Source of the DNA: Lineus longissimus
Taxonomy: Eukaryota > Nemertea > Pilidiophora > Heteronemertea > Lineidae
Reading direction: 5' to 3'
Assembly (NCBI RefSeq): GCF_910592395.1
Contig: NC_088312.1
Coordinates: 9,672,001 to 9,736,000, forward strand
Length of the DNA: 64,000 bases
A program made the position numbers and the translations under genes. Below the pieces are notes generated by a model that did no database searches, was not told the origin of the DNA, and saw nothing but the letters and a program-made list of their open reading frames with translations. Each line of letters starts with the position of its first letter. Position 1 is the first letter of the stretch. Positions 26,001 to 38,419 of this stretch are shown one piece after another.

Positions 26001-29000
26001 AAGATTTCGTTAGTTCTAAAGATTTCTAATCAAATGATAAATAGGATTTCCTGACCAAAACTAAATAGGTTTCACTACATGGATGCTTTGCTCCATCAGA
26101 TTGCTTTGCCTACCTGCCTCTAGTCATATTCAGGGTTTCTGCCAGGACGAAACACAGCAGTAAAACATGTTAAAATTGTCTTTCTTATTACTTACTTACT
26201 TTCCGCAACGTTGTGACCTAGGTCGTCATCAGAGCAATCTCTTTGTTTGAAGACAAGGCCATGGAGTGGTCTATTTTGCTGTCTTCTTGTCTTTTTGCTG
26301 GCTTTATTGTCTGCCCAGTTGAACCTCATAAAGAAATGTGGCAGCACTCATAATCAATTTGTCGTGAAAATGAACACAATGAACTTGACAAAAATGAAAT
26401 TCTGCAGCCTGCTTGATAAAATGTTCGGTATCAAAACTGCTGCTGCAGATGTGTTTTACTCCCTGGCAGAAACACTACCATTACCAATTTGAATTACCAT
26501 TGCATGTGTGAGTGCATCCTGCTTACTTGTTCTGTGCCTGGTTCTTATTCACCAGGCCTTCTCTGATTACCAGCTCCAACAAATGACCAGCAATTTCATT
26601 GACCAGTTCGGATTCAACGAAGAAGAATTCGCTGAGCAGAATGAGCATGTGGAGTGAGTATAACTTAATCGTTTGTTCGTGGGGCAGATCATGCCTTTGA
26701 AATCAACTTTTGCAGAGATAGCTATCAGTCAAGAGTCTGAGAGTCCTTAGAAAGTGAAAACTGAGAGTAGGAATTTGTGGTTCAGGCCAGATGCATTGGC
26801 CACTTTTGAAAAAATGCAGGACAACAAGAAAAAGTTGAGATAAGGCGGGGTGCCGAAGAAAGCTTGAGTGGTCTTTTGTTAATTCATCTTAAAAATGTCA
26901 AAATGTCCAGGAAGAAGACAATTCGGTGAGTTGCTTTTCAACTTGCAGCTTGCCACCTTCATAGTTAGGACGGAAACTGTTGCCATGATATACAAACTTA
27001 CTTTGAAAATGTATTTCGTTTCAGTTCCCAATTCAATGATAAGATCTCCAGTATTGACTTCAGTATTAGTACCAACGAGGAGCCTGTAAGTACTTGTAAA
27101 GATTCCGACCAATGGAATGCTTAGTTTGAAATAGCCCAGTTTGCTTGTTCCTGAGAGGTCTCCGAGTGGTTGCTGGTATCCTAGTCGATGCAGGCTGCAC
27201 TCCCTGAAACCTTTCCCCCGCTACCTTTCCTGTCAATGCGATTGACCCAATCCACCTGTTATTCCATCTCTTCATGCCCCAAGGATGATATGGTATGTCG
27301 TGTTGGGTGTGGTGCAATTAGAATCCATTGAAAATGCTCCTACAGCTTTAACAGCACTAAACAATCCGGTCTGGTATTCATTCTGTTGAGGCTTGTGGAA
27401 ATGTTAGCCTGCCTGCACTTGTATTGTTTATTTGATCATCGTGTTCTGCCTCTAACTGGTCATTTTCCGTTCAACAGCCAAATGCTGCCATGTTTGAACA
27501 AGTGTGTAATCAAAGGATACAGCGCTTCGATGATGCTGAGCGAGACAGTGACGAGGATGTCTGGGAAGAAAAAGAAATCACTTATTCTCCAGGGATGGAT
27601 TCGGAAAAACAGAGGTAGGTCAATTTGATAAAAAGATAGCGTTGTTGTGGAATTATGTCTGAAAGATCTGGTTGAATTATGTGAGTTTGTTATTGTTTTG
27701 AGTGAATAATTCTGGTGAATTGATTTGTAATGTTGATTGAGAGAGAGATGTACATCCAAGCTTCATAATGCATTGGCGTTGTCCAGTTTCAAGTATGCCA
27801 TCTGGGTGAAATGGAATGTTATGTTCTCAACATCGCTGCAAACAAAATGAACTTATCTTTCTTGACTCTAGGAATAATGCTGTAGCAGGGCATTCCTAAA
27901 GTCAACATACATCCATAAAATAGTTGAATCCTTGTTTCAGTGTGCCTCAGCGGAGAGCTCGGGCCGGTGCAAGTAGCGATGAGGACAGCTCGGACGAAGA
28001 AGATTTAGATTCACCAGCCGTTATACGAAGTCAACCTCCTAGTGCTAGTTCAACGGAAAAAATGGATGTTGATTCAACTCAAGGTATGTGTTCGAAGAAG
28101 AACAGTCAGAATAAATATTTTAGCAATAACATGAATTACTGCAACAGCCACCAGAGAAAAAGGCTGTGTGTCTTCCCGAAGAGCGAGACTTAAATTAGTG
28201 CCCCAGTTAAAAGGTTGAGACCACAGTCTCCTGTTACTGGTTTCAATAGTTGTCTTAACCATTGCAAAATGCAATTCTTTTTAGAACTGAGGCTAATTGT
28301 ACATTTGTCTCTTCCCTTTCAGACTGGCCAGCCAATTTCCATGATGAACCGATGGAGCCAGCACCAGTTGCCATGGATACAGTCCCCTCTGCCTGGGAGA
28401 ATCCAGCACCTTCAATACCTCAAGAAACAGGCTGGGCCAGTTTTGGTGATGCAAAGTCCGAGGGAGCTGCTGGAAAAGATGAAGAATGGGCCGATTTTAC
28501 TAGTTTCTCTTCGATGGAAGCCACAACATCAAACAGGTGAGGAAGTGTGCTCTAAATACGAGTTAGATGGCAAACGAAAATCAAAATGGTTGAACTTTTG
28601 GCGACATTGAAATGAGATCCTTTCTCAAATATTCTAAGCAGTTAAGCTTATAGGGAATCATTAAACGTTTTCATGTTTCTTCTAGTGATCAACCAAGAAG
28701 TAGTTCCCCTGATAGGATGGACATAGCTGAAAGTACATCAAGTCGAACAGCAGCCTATGGTAAGTGCTATGTGAGGTATCATCATTTGACCACATTTGCT
28801 GTTGAAGTAGGTCATGACATGGGTGACTACCAACTGTTAAACAAGCAAGTTAGAAATAGAATACTAAGTATTTATGTGAATTCTCCCTAAATACTGCAGC
28901 AATCAACAGGCTATTCAGCTGAAAACCATTTCTATGAGTGGGGATAATGTTGAGTCCTTTAAATGAACATGTTGCCCATTATTGTATTTTAGTGGTGCCA

Positions 29001-31228
29001 AATGATGCTGAAAGTAAAGAAGTTGCCAGCAGTTCGGATTCAACCTCCAGCAATCCATCCTCCTCATCAGATGCCAAAGAAGCTGTGGCGCCTAAGTCTC
29101 CGGCCACAACGGATGTGATGGCAGTTGAACCAGATTCAACATCATCGGATCCTCTACCTGACAATGGCACGGCTCAATCTTGTGATAATCATTCTTCATC
29201 ACAAGACAATACTAATTCAGATGAGTAAGTTCTGTTTAGATGCATTTGAATGCCTTTTGTTTGGACATTGATTGATAGGGGCAAGATGATACGTGATGCA
29301 TTGTGATTGCTACAATCCAGTGAGGTGAATGTGTTTTCGGTTCCCGAATAGGATTGCTGTTGACAGGCAAGAATGTGTGTGTCCTATTACTTGATAACTA
29401 CATGTATTACCTTGGCAAGCCTGTTTTTGCATGACATGTGTTGAAAAAGAAGCTCTGGTACTTCTGCTGACCAAAACCAGATGTCATTTCTTAAGCTACT
29501 GCAAAAATGCTTGGTTAGCAAAATTTCTTCTCCTGGCTTTTTGTTTTAGCATGCAACTGTCTACATTTTAGGATGATTTGATTGATTTATTCTTTATGTC
29601 TATCCTTTCTGCCTGCAAGAAAAATTCAAATAACACATTTCAATGGGATGAGTATACATGGGGATAAATTTGGTATCATGGCACATATGAGGATCAGTCT
29701 GCATTGCAAATTTAACTCTGAAGATGATGTATTGGTATCAGAAATTCTACATGATTTATGTGCCATGTTTTGTTTGAAATAGAAACAAGAAGTTTTTTAT
29801 GGTCTGGTCGAACTTGACTTTACTTAGTAGACAATTTTTTCATAGTTGTGTGTTGATGTTTTGTTTTAGTGTGACTAACCTGACAGAGTTTAACGCTGAA
29901 CTGCCTCCAGACCATGATGAGGAAGATGACGATCTCAGTGATAATTTTAAGTGAGTTTGATGGTGTTGTTCGCTATCTCTTAGCAGTATTCTAAAGAATA
30001 ATATCAAAGCGCTCAACTTTAGATAATGTTAATGTGATTGGAATATAGTGCTAGTCATAGTAAACATGTAAATGAGAAGTTCCTTGTGTGATGATTCTCT
30101 TGTTAGCATTGTTTCACCACAAAAAATGGAAATCAATATGAATGAACTAAGAGTAGACTGGGTTGTCTGTCAACAAGGGCCATCAGGTCCTGTTGTAGAA
30201 AAATACCTGAAGTTCTGAGCAGATGGTTTGTTATTATTCTTAAAGAGATTGCTGAGAACTCATTTGGGTTAGTAACTTCCTGGTGGGAAGGCGTATGTTC
30301 GAATTAGTTTAGAGGTTCAGATTTGGTATGTGTAGCAGATGGTGTTGCAATAAATTTGACAACGGTTGGTCTTGGGTGTTGGGTTTACTGTAAACATCCT
30401 CCAGAAATCTTTAAATAAGCTGTTCCCATTCATTGAATACATTTAGTACAAAAAACTGCATGGATTGCATGCCGTTTTGTGCCTAACTGTCTCTCTAGTT
30501 TTAACAAGCTCTTGACAATATAATGCTTCCACTGATTTGGTTATTTGCATGTTGTAAAAAATATATTGTATTTCAGAGTCACTATAGTTGAGGCGTACCT
30601 AATTTTGGGGAACAAATTTGGAGTACAACACTTTATTGGATCAACAGATTAATGATGATTCTGGTGACTTTGTATATCTTGTCCAATTCATTTGTAGACT
30701 GGAGATTTCAGTGTTGTGATGTTCGCCGATGGGGGCAATTGACTTGTTGTATTTGGTTGTGATGTTAATGTTGTCAGAACGAAATCCTCAATCATCGTTT
30801 TCGTCATTTCAGTTTTCTCGCTGCCAGGGGTCTTATGAAAACAGTAAAGCCAAACAAAGTAGAGACAGAAGTCCATGGGAATGGACCAACTGAGCCTGAT
30901 TCTTCCATAGATACTTCACCTAAAAAGTGAGTATATATATAGTTAATAATATTGGGCGAGATTATTTTTAAAAATTGGTCCAATTTCTTTGAACAAGCAT
31001 TGTTTTTTAAGGATTCTCTCAAAATAAACTAAAGCTGAAAAAGATGAACTAATGTGAGAGGCATGTCTTCATTCAAAGGCCAAGGTGAAGCTTTAATGTA
31101 TGGAGACATTTTGCATGCAAGTGTTAGCATTTCTCTTCTTCTCTTACAGGTTAGAAACAAAGGAGTCGTGTAGTAGTCCTGCAGACAGTGCAACGAGTCC
31201 GCCTGTAACACTCAACGGACCTGTTTGA
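17071..31228 (+). CDS. PPP6R3: Serine/threonine-protein phosphatase 6 regulatory subunit 3-like (SAPS family), complete
   Basis: This is the regulatory subunit that binds PP6 catalytic subunit and targets it; the N-terminal half is the SAPS (SIT4-associated) helical repeat domain. Coding exons: 17071-17127, 17897-17976, 18115-18201, 18869-19055, 19534-19671, 19882-19947, 20180-20292, 20431-20547, 20793-20934, 21200-21358, 21696-21821, 22130-22194, 22433-22551, 22811-22896, 25165-25254, 26556-26653, 27025-27085, 27478-27614, 27941-28083, 28323-28536, 28686-28759, 28993-29224, 29870-29950, 30813-30926, 31150-31228. All junctions are GT-AG and in phase. The product is about 954 residues, or 965 with the microexon at 23362; vertebrate paralogues are roughly 870-970. 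Diagnostic blocks: [19 protein letters not shown] at the start, [31 protein letters not shown], and the C-terminal NGPV. The C-terminal third is acidic and Ser-rich, as usual. Acceptor at 17059 implies an upstream noncoding exon. Which of the three vertebrate paralogues it matches best is not settled; one pre-duplication gene is likely. Confidence 0.95.
21880..21950. repeat. Intronic direct repeat, copy 1
   Basis: The block GATGTTAC...CGCTAGTATAGTATCTGACC, about 60 nt after the donor at 21822, matches 22,962-23,028 in the same orientation. Both copies sit 60-70 nt downstream of a PPP6R3 5' splice site. Probably a dispersed repeat. Confidence 0.65.
22962..23028. repeat. Intronic direct repeat, copy 2
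   Basis: Matches 21,880-21,950; the shared end is CGCTAGTATAGTATCTGACC. It lies shortly after the donor at 22897 of the PPP6R3-like gene. Confidence 0.65.
23362..23394 (+). CDS. PPP6R3: Candidate 33-nt cassette microexon of the PPP6R3-like gene
   Basis: A pyrimidine-ending acceptor (CGACCCTCAG) and a perfect GTAAGT donor bracket 33 nt that encode [11 protein letters not shown]. Both neighbouring exons (ending 22896, starting 25165) meet in phase 0, so including the microexon keeps the frame and adds 11 residues just before the acidic SSSEDDD segment. It fits an alternatively spliced cassette, but no transcript evidence is available here. Confidence 0.5.
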
Positions 31229-34200
31229 TGATAACCATAGTCGTTAGTGTATATGATGAGAAACAGTTTTGACACATATACACATGGCATGGGTTGACCT
31301 GAGACCAGGCAAATGTGTCTTTGGTGATTTTGGACAATGTGATAATGGCCAGGGTTGTCCATGGACGATGCAACTTTGTCGTCGGGCAATGCTGCCAATG
31401 ATGGGTCACCACCTTCGACAATTTTGGATTACAGTTATATCTCAGTGTGTTGCATTGCCACTGTAATTATACAGACTCTCATTGATCCACTCTCTATTTG
31501 AATATCCTTGTCAATTCTGCAGGTGTTTGGTTGATATCAATTAGGCATTGAGAACTATCCTCAAAATTCTAGTCCTCGGTGTTTGGGCTAGAAGTGGGTG
31601 TTTTTTTTAAATGACGACTGCTCAAATTTTGGAGATAGTTCTATAGATCCTGTAAACCCATTCATTTTATGAGCCACTCCTTTTTGCAACTATAGGAATG
31701 TGAAGTACAACATTTGAAGATTGTTAGTGATCTTCTGTCCGACTCGAATTGTGTAGTAAAATGGAAATACAGTGTACACTTTTTGCTCTCAGATGAATGG
31801 GTTTCACGGTCACTGTGACATTGTGAGTTGAGGTATTATATACTCCGAGCCATTTTAAGACCCTGCTGAAACCATGTTTCATAACATTGTGCATTTAATG
31901 ACATCAGAGGCCTTCATTGAAAGTGTACTGTACCGTTGATTTGCGCCAATTTGTTTGGAATACACTAAGATAAGATCCACGAGTCCTTTTACACTGGGGT
32001 TAAATCCAGCTGTATTTGTGTGCTCCAAAGAGAATGCTCCAATTTAAAAGTTCACCTTCTTGTACAACCTGGTGCTCAAGCTATCCAAACAGAACTTTTG
32101 ATTTGAGTAAAGCAAAATAAGTTATGAAAAAAACACAAAAAGCTCACCTCAAGTCAAATATTTAATGTTGTTGTCCACCTTCAGATATGTGAAATTTTAT
32201 TGGTTGCCATCTGATCCTCATTCCTGGAATGTGTAAAAGGTGTGTGCATTAAAAACCAAAATGTTGGCAGCCAAAATATAGTAAGATAGCTGGTGTTCAC
32301 TCATATCCTTAAGATTATAATAACTGTCTCTCCAAATAACATTTTAACTGGATGGGGCATGAGGTTCGTGCATGCATTGTTATGTGATGATACATTTTGT
32401 GCAAACTGAGTGCAATGTCTTAGTATAGTGTGTCTATGTAATACTATATGCAAGATTCTTCATAACATTTCTCCTCCCAAGCTTGTCGTAAACATTGCTC
32501 TGTGTGTTCTGTTGCGGGCCAAAACATTTCCTCTAGGTTTTTACCATAATGGTCACAATGAAATATCTGGCCTGATAGTATGTAGAAATACTAGAAAAGT
32601 TGAAATTTTCTAAAAGGTGTTTATCACAATGATCTCTACTCTGTTATGCTTGAAATCTTCTGGGGCCTCTATATTCGTCGTTTGGAAATATATTTTCCTG
32701 GGCAACATCGCATTGCTGTTTGAAATCAGGGCAGTGATAGACTTATGATTGTTATCAGCATTGTCAAGGGTAGAAAGAGATCCCCCTCGGCCATGCCCAG
32801 TGTCTTTTCAAGCTAAAATGTGTCTGTAGTCTTTGTACTGTGTAAATATCCTGTATATTAAAGTATTTTTATATCGTACGAGATGTGAAGGCACTGAACA
32901 ATCATAAAATCACTAAGGCTTTTAAAATTGTTTGCTTTGTAAAACAGAGGATGTGTTGTATTTTTCTGTCAATGGATTCATCATGTCATGTGAGTGTGCT
33001 TCTCTTGAATACTCTAAAGGTTGGTCAAGTAATGTTCGGGGTGCCAAGGTATGATTTTCCCTGGGATTCGAGTGACTGCTTTTGTAGAAAATTGTAATAT
33101 AAATTGACAGAAGCCTTCAGTTGATTTTGGAACTATTAGAATCGATTTTGGTTATATCAGCATTGATTACTGGACGAATCATTCTGAAACGTCATTGTAA
33201 AATAGCCTAAGATGCCATTGTATGGTTTAAACTTGGTATTGACAAGGTGTGTATTATCATGACTGCATTTTTACTTTTGGCCGGTAATGTTTGGCTCAGT
33301 TACTTTCATTTTCCCTTTTCCTTTTGGCTTTTATGTCTCTTTTAAGGTCATAGAAAACCTCTGCTGTACATGTATCTTTCTAGAAATGTACAGATGGTCT
33401 CAATGAACTTGAGAAGGGGTGTAGTTCATAAGCCCCATTTGTCTTTTGGTAGCATTTCATTATGGAGCATTATATTGTGTAATAATTCTGCCACTCACTT
33501 AACTTATAACTTAAGCCTGTTCATTCAAGAGATGTCATGAAATTGTGTACAATGTTGCTAATCACCCCTTAAAAAGGAAATGGAAATGTCTAACCCTTGT
33601 TTCTTGCATTCCAATTTTCCTTTTAGAGGGGTCTATTTGTGATGTAGATAATAAATTAGAAGCACGCCTTCTAAATTGTATATATTTGTATGTAGAAGAC
33701 CCACCTCTGTAATTTTGACATGTGTAATTATAGTGGTGCTTAAGATGGACTTCCTTCTAGCAAATGTTACTTAACGTCCCCAGTACCTGGCCTGTTGAAG
33801 CCGGTACTGATAACTGTGAGTGTTTTTTCAGAGGTTTGCCAGACTTTCTTCATATCACTTGAATGTGAGCTGTTTAAGCGCAGCTGATAAAAAACCTAGT
33901 TCTTCTAAATTATTTCAAACCGGGTAATATTTGCGACCATTTTATTTTCGTGATTTTCGCAATTTGAGAGGCAGATGCAAACTTTTAACTCACTAAAGTG
34001 TCAACTCTGAGGCATTAACTATTAAAGTTTGGCACCAAGCATGGAAGTTAGTCTACGCGAAATAAAAAATGAGGGACTTTGTGAACTTTTCACTTTGCAA
34101 ACATTGTCCGGTTTACAGAACATTACTATTTAGGTAACTTAGGGTTGCCTGTAATCATCTGCATTCTCATGAGAGCTTTAACCATGGGGGGGATTAGCTT

Positions 34201-35160
34201 AGAGTATGGGCCACTCTGAACGTTTTATGGGTGATGTTGAGGTGTGCATGGCTCAGGGGGCAGTTTTACTCCTCAGAATTTGTTGATGACTTTTGGTGAC
34301 CCATTGTTTATCAGCTTTGGTTTAACGCATGTGTATTTATTTTGGCATGCATAATAATGCTGTGTGAGATTTTTATCAATGTCAAACTGGCATGGAGCTC
34401 TTTTGGTCTGGCACACATTTCGTACTATGGTTACATATCGACTACTGAACCCTGAGCAGCCTGTATTTATTTGACAGTTTGATGTGGGCTTCTCATGTCA
34501 ACGGAGCCGTAGGCAGAATAGCAGTAAATGGTTCTGAACTTCATTCTGAGCTGGTATAAAGTGTTCTAGAACAATGGTCTCCGAAGAAAAGTTGTGTTAG
34601 GGTTATTGGGACATTTGAACTGGCTTGGGGAAATCTTTTCAAACTGTTGGCAATGGTCAGTTTGGGTAAAATCAAGAATAAATAAAGTATTTATTTACTC
34701 TTGGTGATATTTACTGTAATTCTATTACTTAATTTCATGTTGCTTGTAAGAAGCATGATTCATTGCTGGTCAGGATTTTACTAACCGAACATACTTATAT
34801 TCCCTGATAAACAATAGATAGGGTGGCAGTTTCTTCAGTAAAGGCGTGCTGTGTTTGGAATATATCATATGTATCATGTTCTATAATCCTCACGATTGCT
34901 CAATAACAACGGGAGTAGAATTTAAGACTGAAAGTTTGTGCTTTTATATACTGTGTGATTGTTTCCATTTTGAAAAGCCTTTTGTCAAATCTGAAAACAA
35001 GTCCAGAGTTATACGCTATGTTGGTCTTGGTGCACTTTCCCCTTACATGTGGACATGCCATTCGGGGACAGGGTTTTAAATTCATCATCTTGTTGCTAAG
35101 GTTTCTCCCAGTGATCCCTGTAGTTACTATTTTGCAATAAATTGAAATCAATGAAAAACG
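31229..35160 (+). other. PPP6R3: Probable 3' UTR of the PPP6R3-like gene with several poly(A) signals
   Basis: After the stop at 31226-31228 no coding sequence is recognisable for several kb on the plus strand. AATAAA hexamers occur at 33650-33655, as an overlapping pair at 34677-34686, and at 35136-35141. The true cleavage site cannot be chosen from sequence; a multi-kilobase 3' UTR with alternative ends is plausible. Confidence 0.45.
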
Positions 35161-37232
35161 GGGAAGTTGTTAAGTTTTCATTGTTCATAATCAATTTTTA
35201 ACTTGTTTATCAAAACTTTGGTAGTAAAGTGCACTAAAACCTGTCAGCAGAAGAACCTTGAAGTGGTATGTAATGTGCTATGCATTGCGGGAAATCATGT
35301 CTCAAAGGTCTTCAAACTAACGGTGTTTACTCTAAAGGTTTGAATCTAATTAAAACTACTTGTTTGGAAGTTTTGGCATTCTAGAGTCAAAAGACTTTCA
35401 GTCCTTGACATCATTGTTTAGTTTCTGTTTTTGGATGCCGTTTGACCAGTGTATTCAATTTAGCTGAATCCACATAGTCGCACTCCTAGTCCGGGTTGGG
35501 AACAGCTCCTTCAAATTTGATAAAGGACTTGCTAAGTATTATCGTAGGTTCGAAGTATTGAGCCTCGAGATTATAGTCTGAGCATGAGTCTGGTTGTTGG
35601 GGGATGTCCGCTAGTTGGGTTTGAATGGATTTTCATCAGTTTCTTAACTGTCGCGGTGCTGGGCCTACGGTAAGATGTAGGAGTAATGTACTCTATCACC
35701 TGAAGCTGGGAGTTATACTTAATTGGTACCAGATACTGACTCCGTGTTGCCACAGAATAGAAGGGTCAAGGTTTCGGAAACTGGTTTAAATCTGACATTA
35801 TTCAAGCTCAAACTACAGCATTTGCTAGCTTGGTATTAAAAGAACCTCGTGTAGTACTCTCCTGTGGAGTGTGGTGATGGTCCTATCTAATGCTAGTGAT
35901 GTTGGGGATGCCTAGTGTACACGGCCCTAGTCTTCTGTCTGGACTGCATAGACCGTGGGTATCATGTCACTCCACTATGGTGTGTACAGTCTGGGACACT
36001 GAAGTGAGATAAAATCAATACAAGTCCATGTGCATGAGTCGTGTACATGAATGAATTGATGTAAATGTACCATTGTGCTCCATGTCAAGTTGTGAAAGTT
36101 CTTTAAAAAACAGGGTTAACGTCAAAACGCTTATCATTTTTGACTGGGAGTTTTAGAAAGTATGTAGCCTGTTCATGTGAATCCAATAGATTCTTTCCCG
36201 TTACACGTGTTGTTTTGTTGCACTTCCTATTTCTAGGACATAATTTAATAATGGAAGAACTATGCTATAGGTGATATGTGAGGGTGAGTGGACACTTGGC
36301 CCAAAGAGGGTACCACTTGCCAATTTTTTATGAATTGCATTACTGTCATTTGTATCTTGATTATCCCCACATGTAAGATAATATTATGCATCTTGAAATG
36401 TAGATCTACACAAATTTCAGGATTAAATTTGTATTTTAAAGTCATTAAAGTGTTTTGGTTTGTTTTCCTTGCTGTGTCTAGCAATGTGCCAAATGGAACA
36501 GTATTTTTTACTCTGGATTAGAATGAAAAAGCCAGTCTGATAATTCAAATAGAACATGCCAACTTTAATAATACATTGTAACATTCTTAAAAGAACTTGC
36601 ATTCTTTCGGAAACTAAGCCATTCAATAATCACATGACAATTGGAATAATTTCAACATTGCAGTAAATAAAAATGGTTAAAAACTTGAAAATACAAGTTT
36701 TGTAAGCTTATAAAAAGAGCATAAAATTAGAATACTGTTGGTTAATATAATTATATTAACAGTTTTACCACTTTTATGACCTATTTTACAAGACTTTTGT
36801 ACAGAATACATTTGGCTGTTACATCGATTCATCAGTATTTTCATTTTATTTGGTACCCTAGGCTGTTAATTGGTAGAAATAGTGTCCCAATAGCAGACAT
36901 TGAGGGTTAAACCCACTGCCAATAATAGTATTCAAATTGCAAAACCTTGACCATAAACCCACCACCAAACCTATTTGGACATTTCTCTATATTCACCATT
37001 GCTTGCATAGTATTTCATTTGGTGACGTCTGTTTATATTTTCCATTTACCTAAACTCTGGTGTTTGATATAAAACACTACAAGAGATGACTTTTTGTCCC
37101 ACTTATTGTCGATATGGAATTCTACTAGCACATGAAGTCCAAGTAGAATTGTCAGGAGAAATTACCCTGAGTACCTTACTAACCTGGTCCTCCAGGAAAA
37201 TTTATTCTTGAAGACTTTAAGAGTTGTTATGT
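35161..37232. other. Intergenic DNA between convergent genes
   Basis: AT-rich DNA between the plus-strand PPP6R3-like 3' end and the minus-strand ASB-like 3' end. I see no conserved protein, RNA gene or clear repeat. A further minus-strand poly(A)-like hexamer (TTTATT on plus) lies near 36845. Confidence 0.5.
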
Positions 37233-37238
37233 TTTATT
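37233..37238 (-). promoter_or_regulatory. Poly(A) signal candidate of the ASB-like gene
   Basis: Reads AATAAA on the minus strand, about 40 nt after the ASB-like stop codon at 37279. Another AATAAA lies at 37201-37206. A short 3' UTR is likely. Confidence 0.5.
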
Positions 37239-37278
37239 TGACTTAGAGTTAAAATGACCAATTAACCTGAGACATTGA

Positions 37279-38400
37279 TCAAAATTGTGTTCTAATGTCA
37301 GTCATGTTTGGGAGATACAGGTAGTCTCGCAAAAATTTTGGTAGTGGCAGGTTTGAATATTGAACACACTTTTGACCCCTGATACTCTTTCTTATTGCTA
37401 AACGACTGTACCACTTCAGGGACATTGGCGTTCTTGCATGTTCGGTCATCCATTGAATGATTGAAATGTTGCGGAGTAAATCCTCTGGCAATTTATCATA
37501 TATCCAGACTTCCCCATGCAGGTTTGTTCCTGCATTGACCAGAAGTTTGGCAATATCGGACAAACCTCTTTCGACTGCCATATGTAGCAGGGACTTGGTT
37601 CCATTGGTATGATAGTCCATGTTGGCCCCCCAATCTAGAAGCGCTCTCACTTTGTCAAAGTTACCATTCATGATACACCTGCCTAAAGCAGTTTCACCGC
37701 TACTATTCTGCTTATTCACATCCGCACCACCTCGCATCAATAGATGTATGGAAGCAGCACTTGCTCCGAAATCAGAGCACCGAAATAGAGGAGTTTCTCC
37801 CCACATGTTTTCAATGTTCACATCACCACCTAACTTTATTATGGTGTCGAGCATTTCCAATTGATTGAACTGAATCAAGCGAAATATTCCTGGTTCATTT
37901 TGCTCTGTATGTATCGTCTCGAAATTTAATCCATATGCTCTGAAGCGCACAACCATATCGGTACATCCAGACATCATTGCAGTGTACATAAGTCCAGTGG
38001 TCTTGTCAGGGCAGTTCTCGTGGCGTATATCGGCACCCATCTGAACCAGACGCCTGACCACCTCTAAATGCTTGCCATGTACAGCAAAATCTAAAAGAGT
38101 GCGGCCATCCGAATCCTTTATATTGACAGCAGCTCCCATCTCTAGAAGTTTATCTAAGATTTTTAAATTTCCATTTTTTGCTGCGTAGGTCAAAGGTTGC
38201 CAATTTTTTGTTTCTTCGGGCTGGTTGACATCTGCTCCAGCTTTGATTAAGCTGTTGAATGCCTCCATGTTGTCTTTCATGATTGCCATTTGCAGAGGGG
38301 TCATGTAGAACTCCCCAACATTGACATCTACCCCAGCCTGTATGAGGCGGCGCACCCAGGCATTGTCACCAGCACAAATGGCATCCAGAAGTTCAGGCAT
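37279..38400 (-). CDS. Ankyrin repeat and SOCS box (ASB-like) protein, single coding exon
   Basis: Probable substrate-recognition subunit of a Cullin5-ElonginB/C ubiquitin ligase. The 373-residue reading from the ATG at 38400 has about nine ankyrin repeats (residues about 1-305; for example AGADVNQPE, GETPLFRCSDFG, LLHMAVERG) and a C-terminal SOCS box (about 327-364) with SLKWYSRLAI and the Cul5-box motif LPLPKFLRDYL. The open frame continues upstream of 38400 only into intron: a strong acceptor (CCCTTTTTCAG) places the exon start at 38419, so MPELLDAICAG is taken as the start and 5' UTR exons lie further right. In the BC box the usual cysteine (LxxxC) is serine, which could weaken Elongin C binding. 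I cannot assign a specific ASB number. Confidence 0.85.
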   Translation of the reverse strand: MPELLDAICAGDNAWVRRLIQAGVDVNVGEFYMTPLQMAIMKDNMEAFNSLIKAGADVNQPEETKNWQPLTYAAKNGNLKILDKLLEMGAAVNIKDSDGRTLLDFAVHGKHLEVVRRLVQMGADIRHENCPDKTTGLMYTAMMSGCTDMVVRFRAYGLNFETIHTEQNEPGIFRLIQFNQLEMLDTIIKLGGDVNIENMWGETPLFRCSDFGASAASIHLLMRGGADVNKQNSSGETALGRCIMNGNFDKVRALLDWGANMDYHTNGTKSLLHMAVERGLSDIAKLLVNAGTNLHGEVWIYDKLPEDLLRNISIIQWMTEHARTPMSLKWYSRLAIRKSIRGQKCVQYSNLPLPKFLRDYLYLPNMTDIRTQF

Positions 38401-38419
38401 TTTAATTGCTCCTGGAAAT

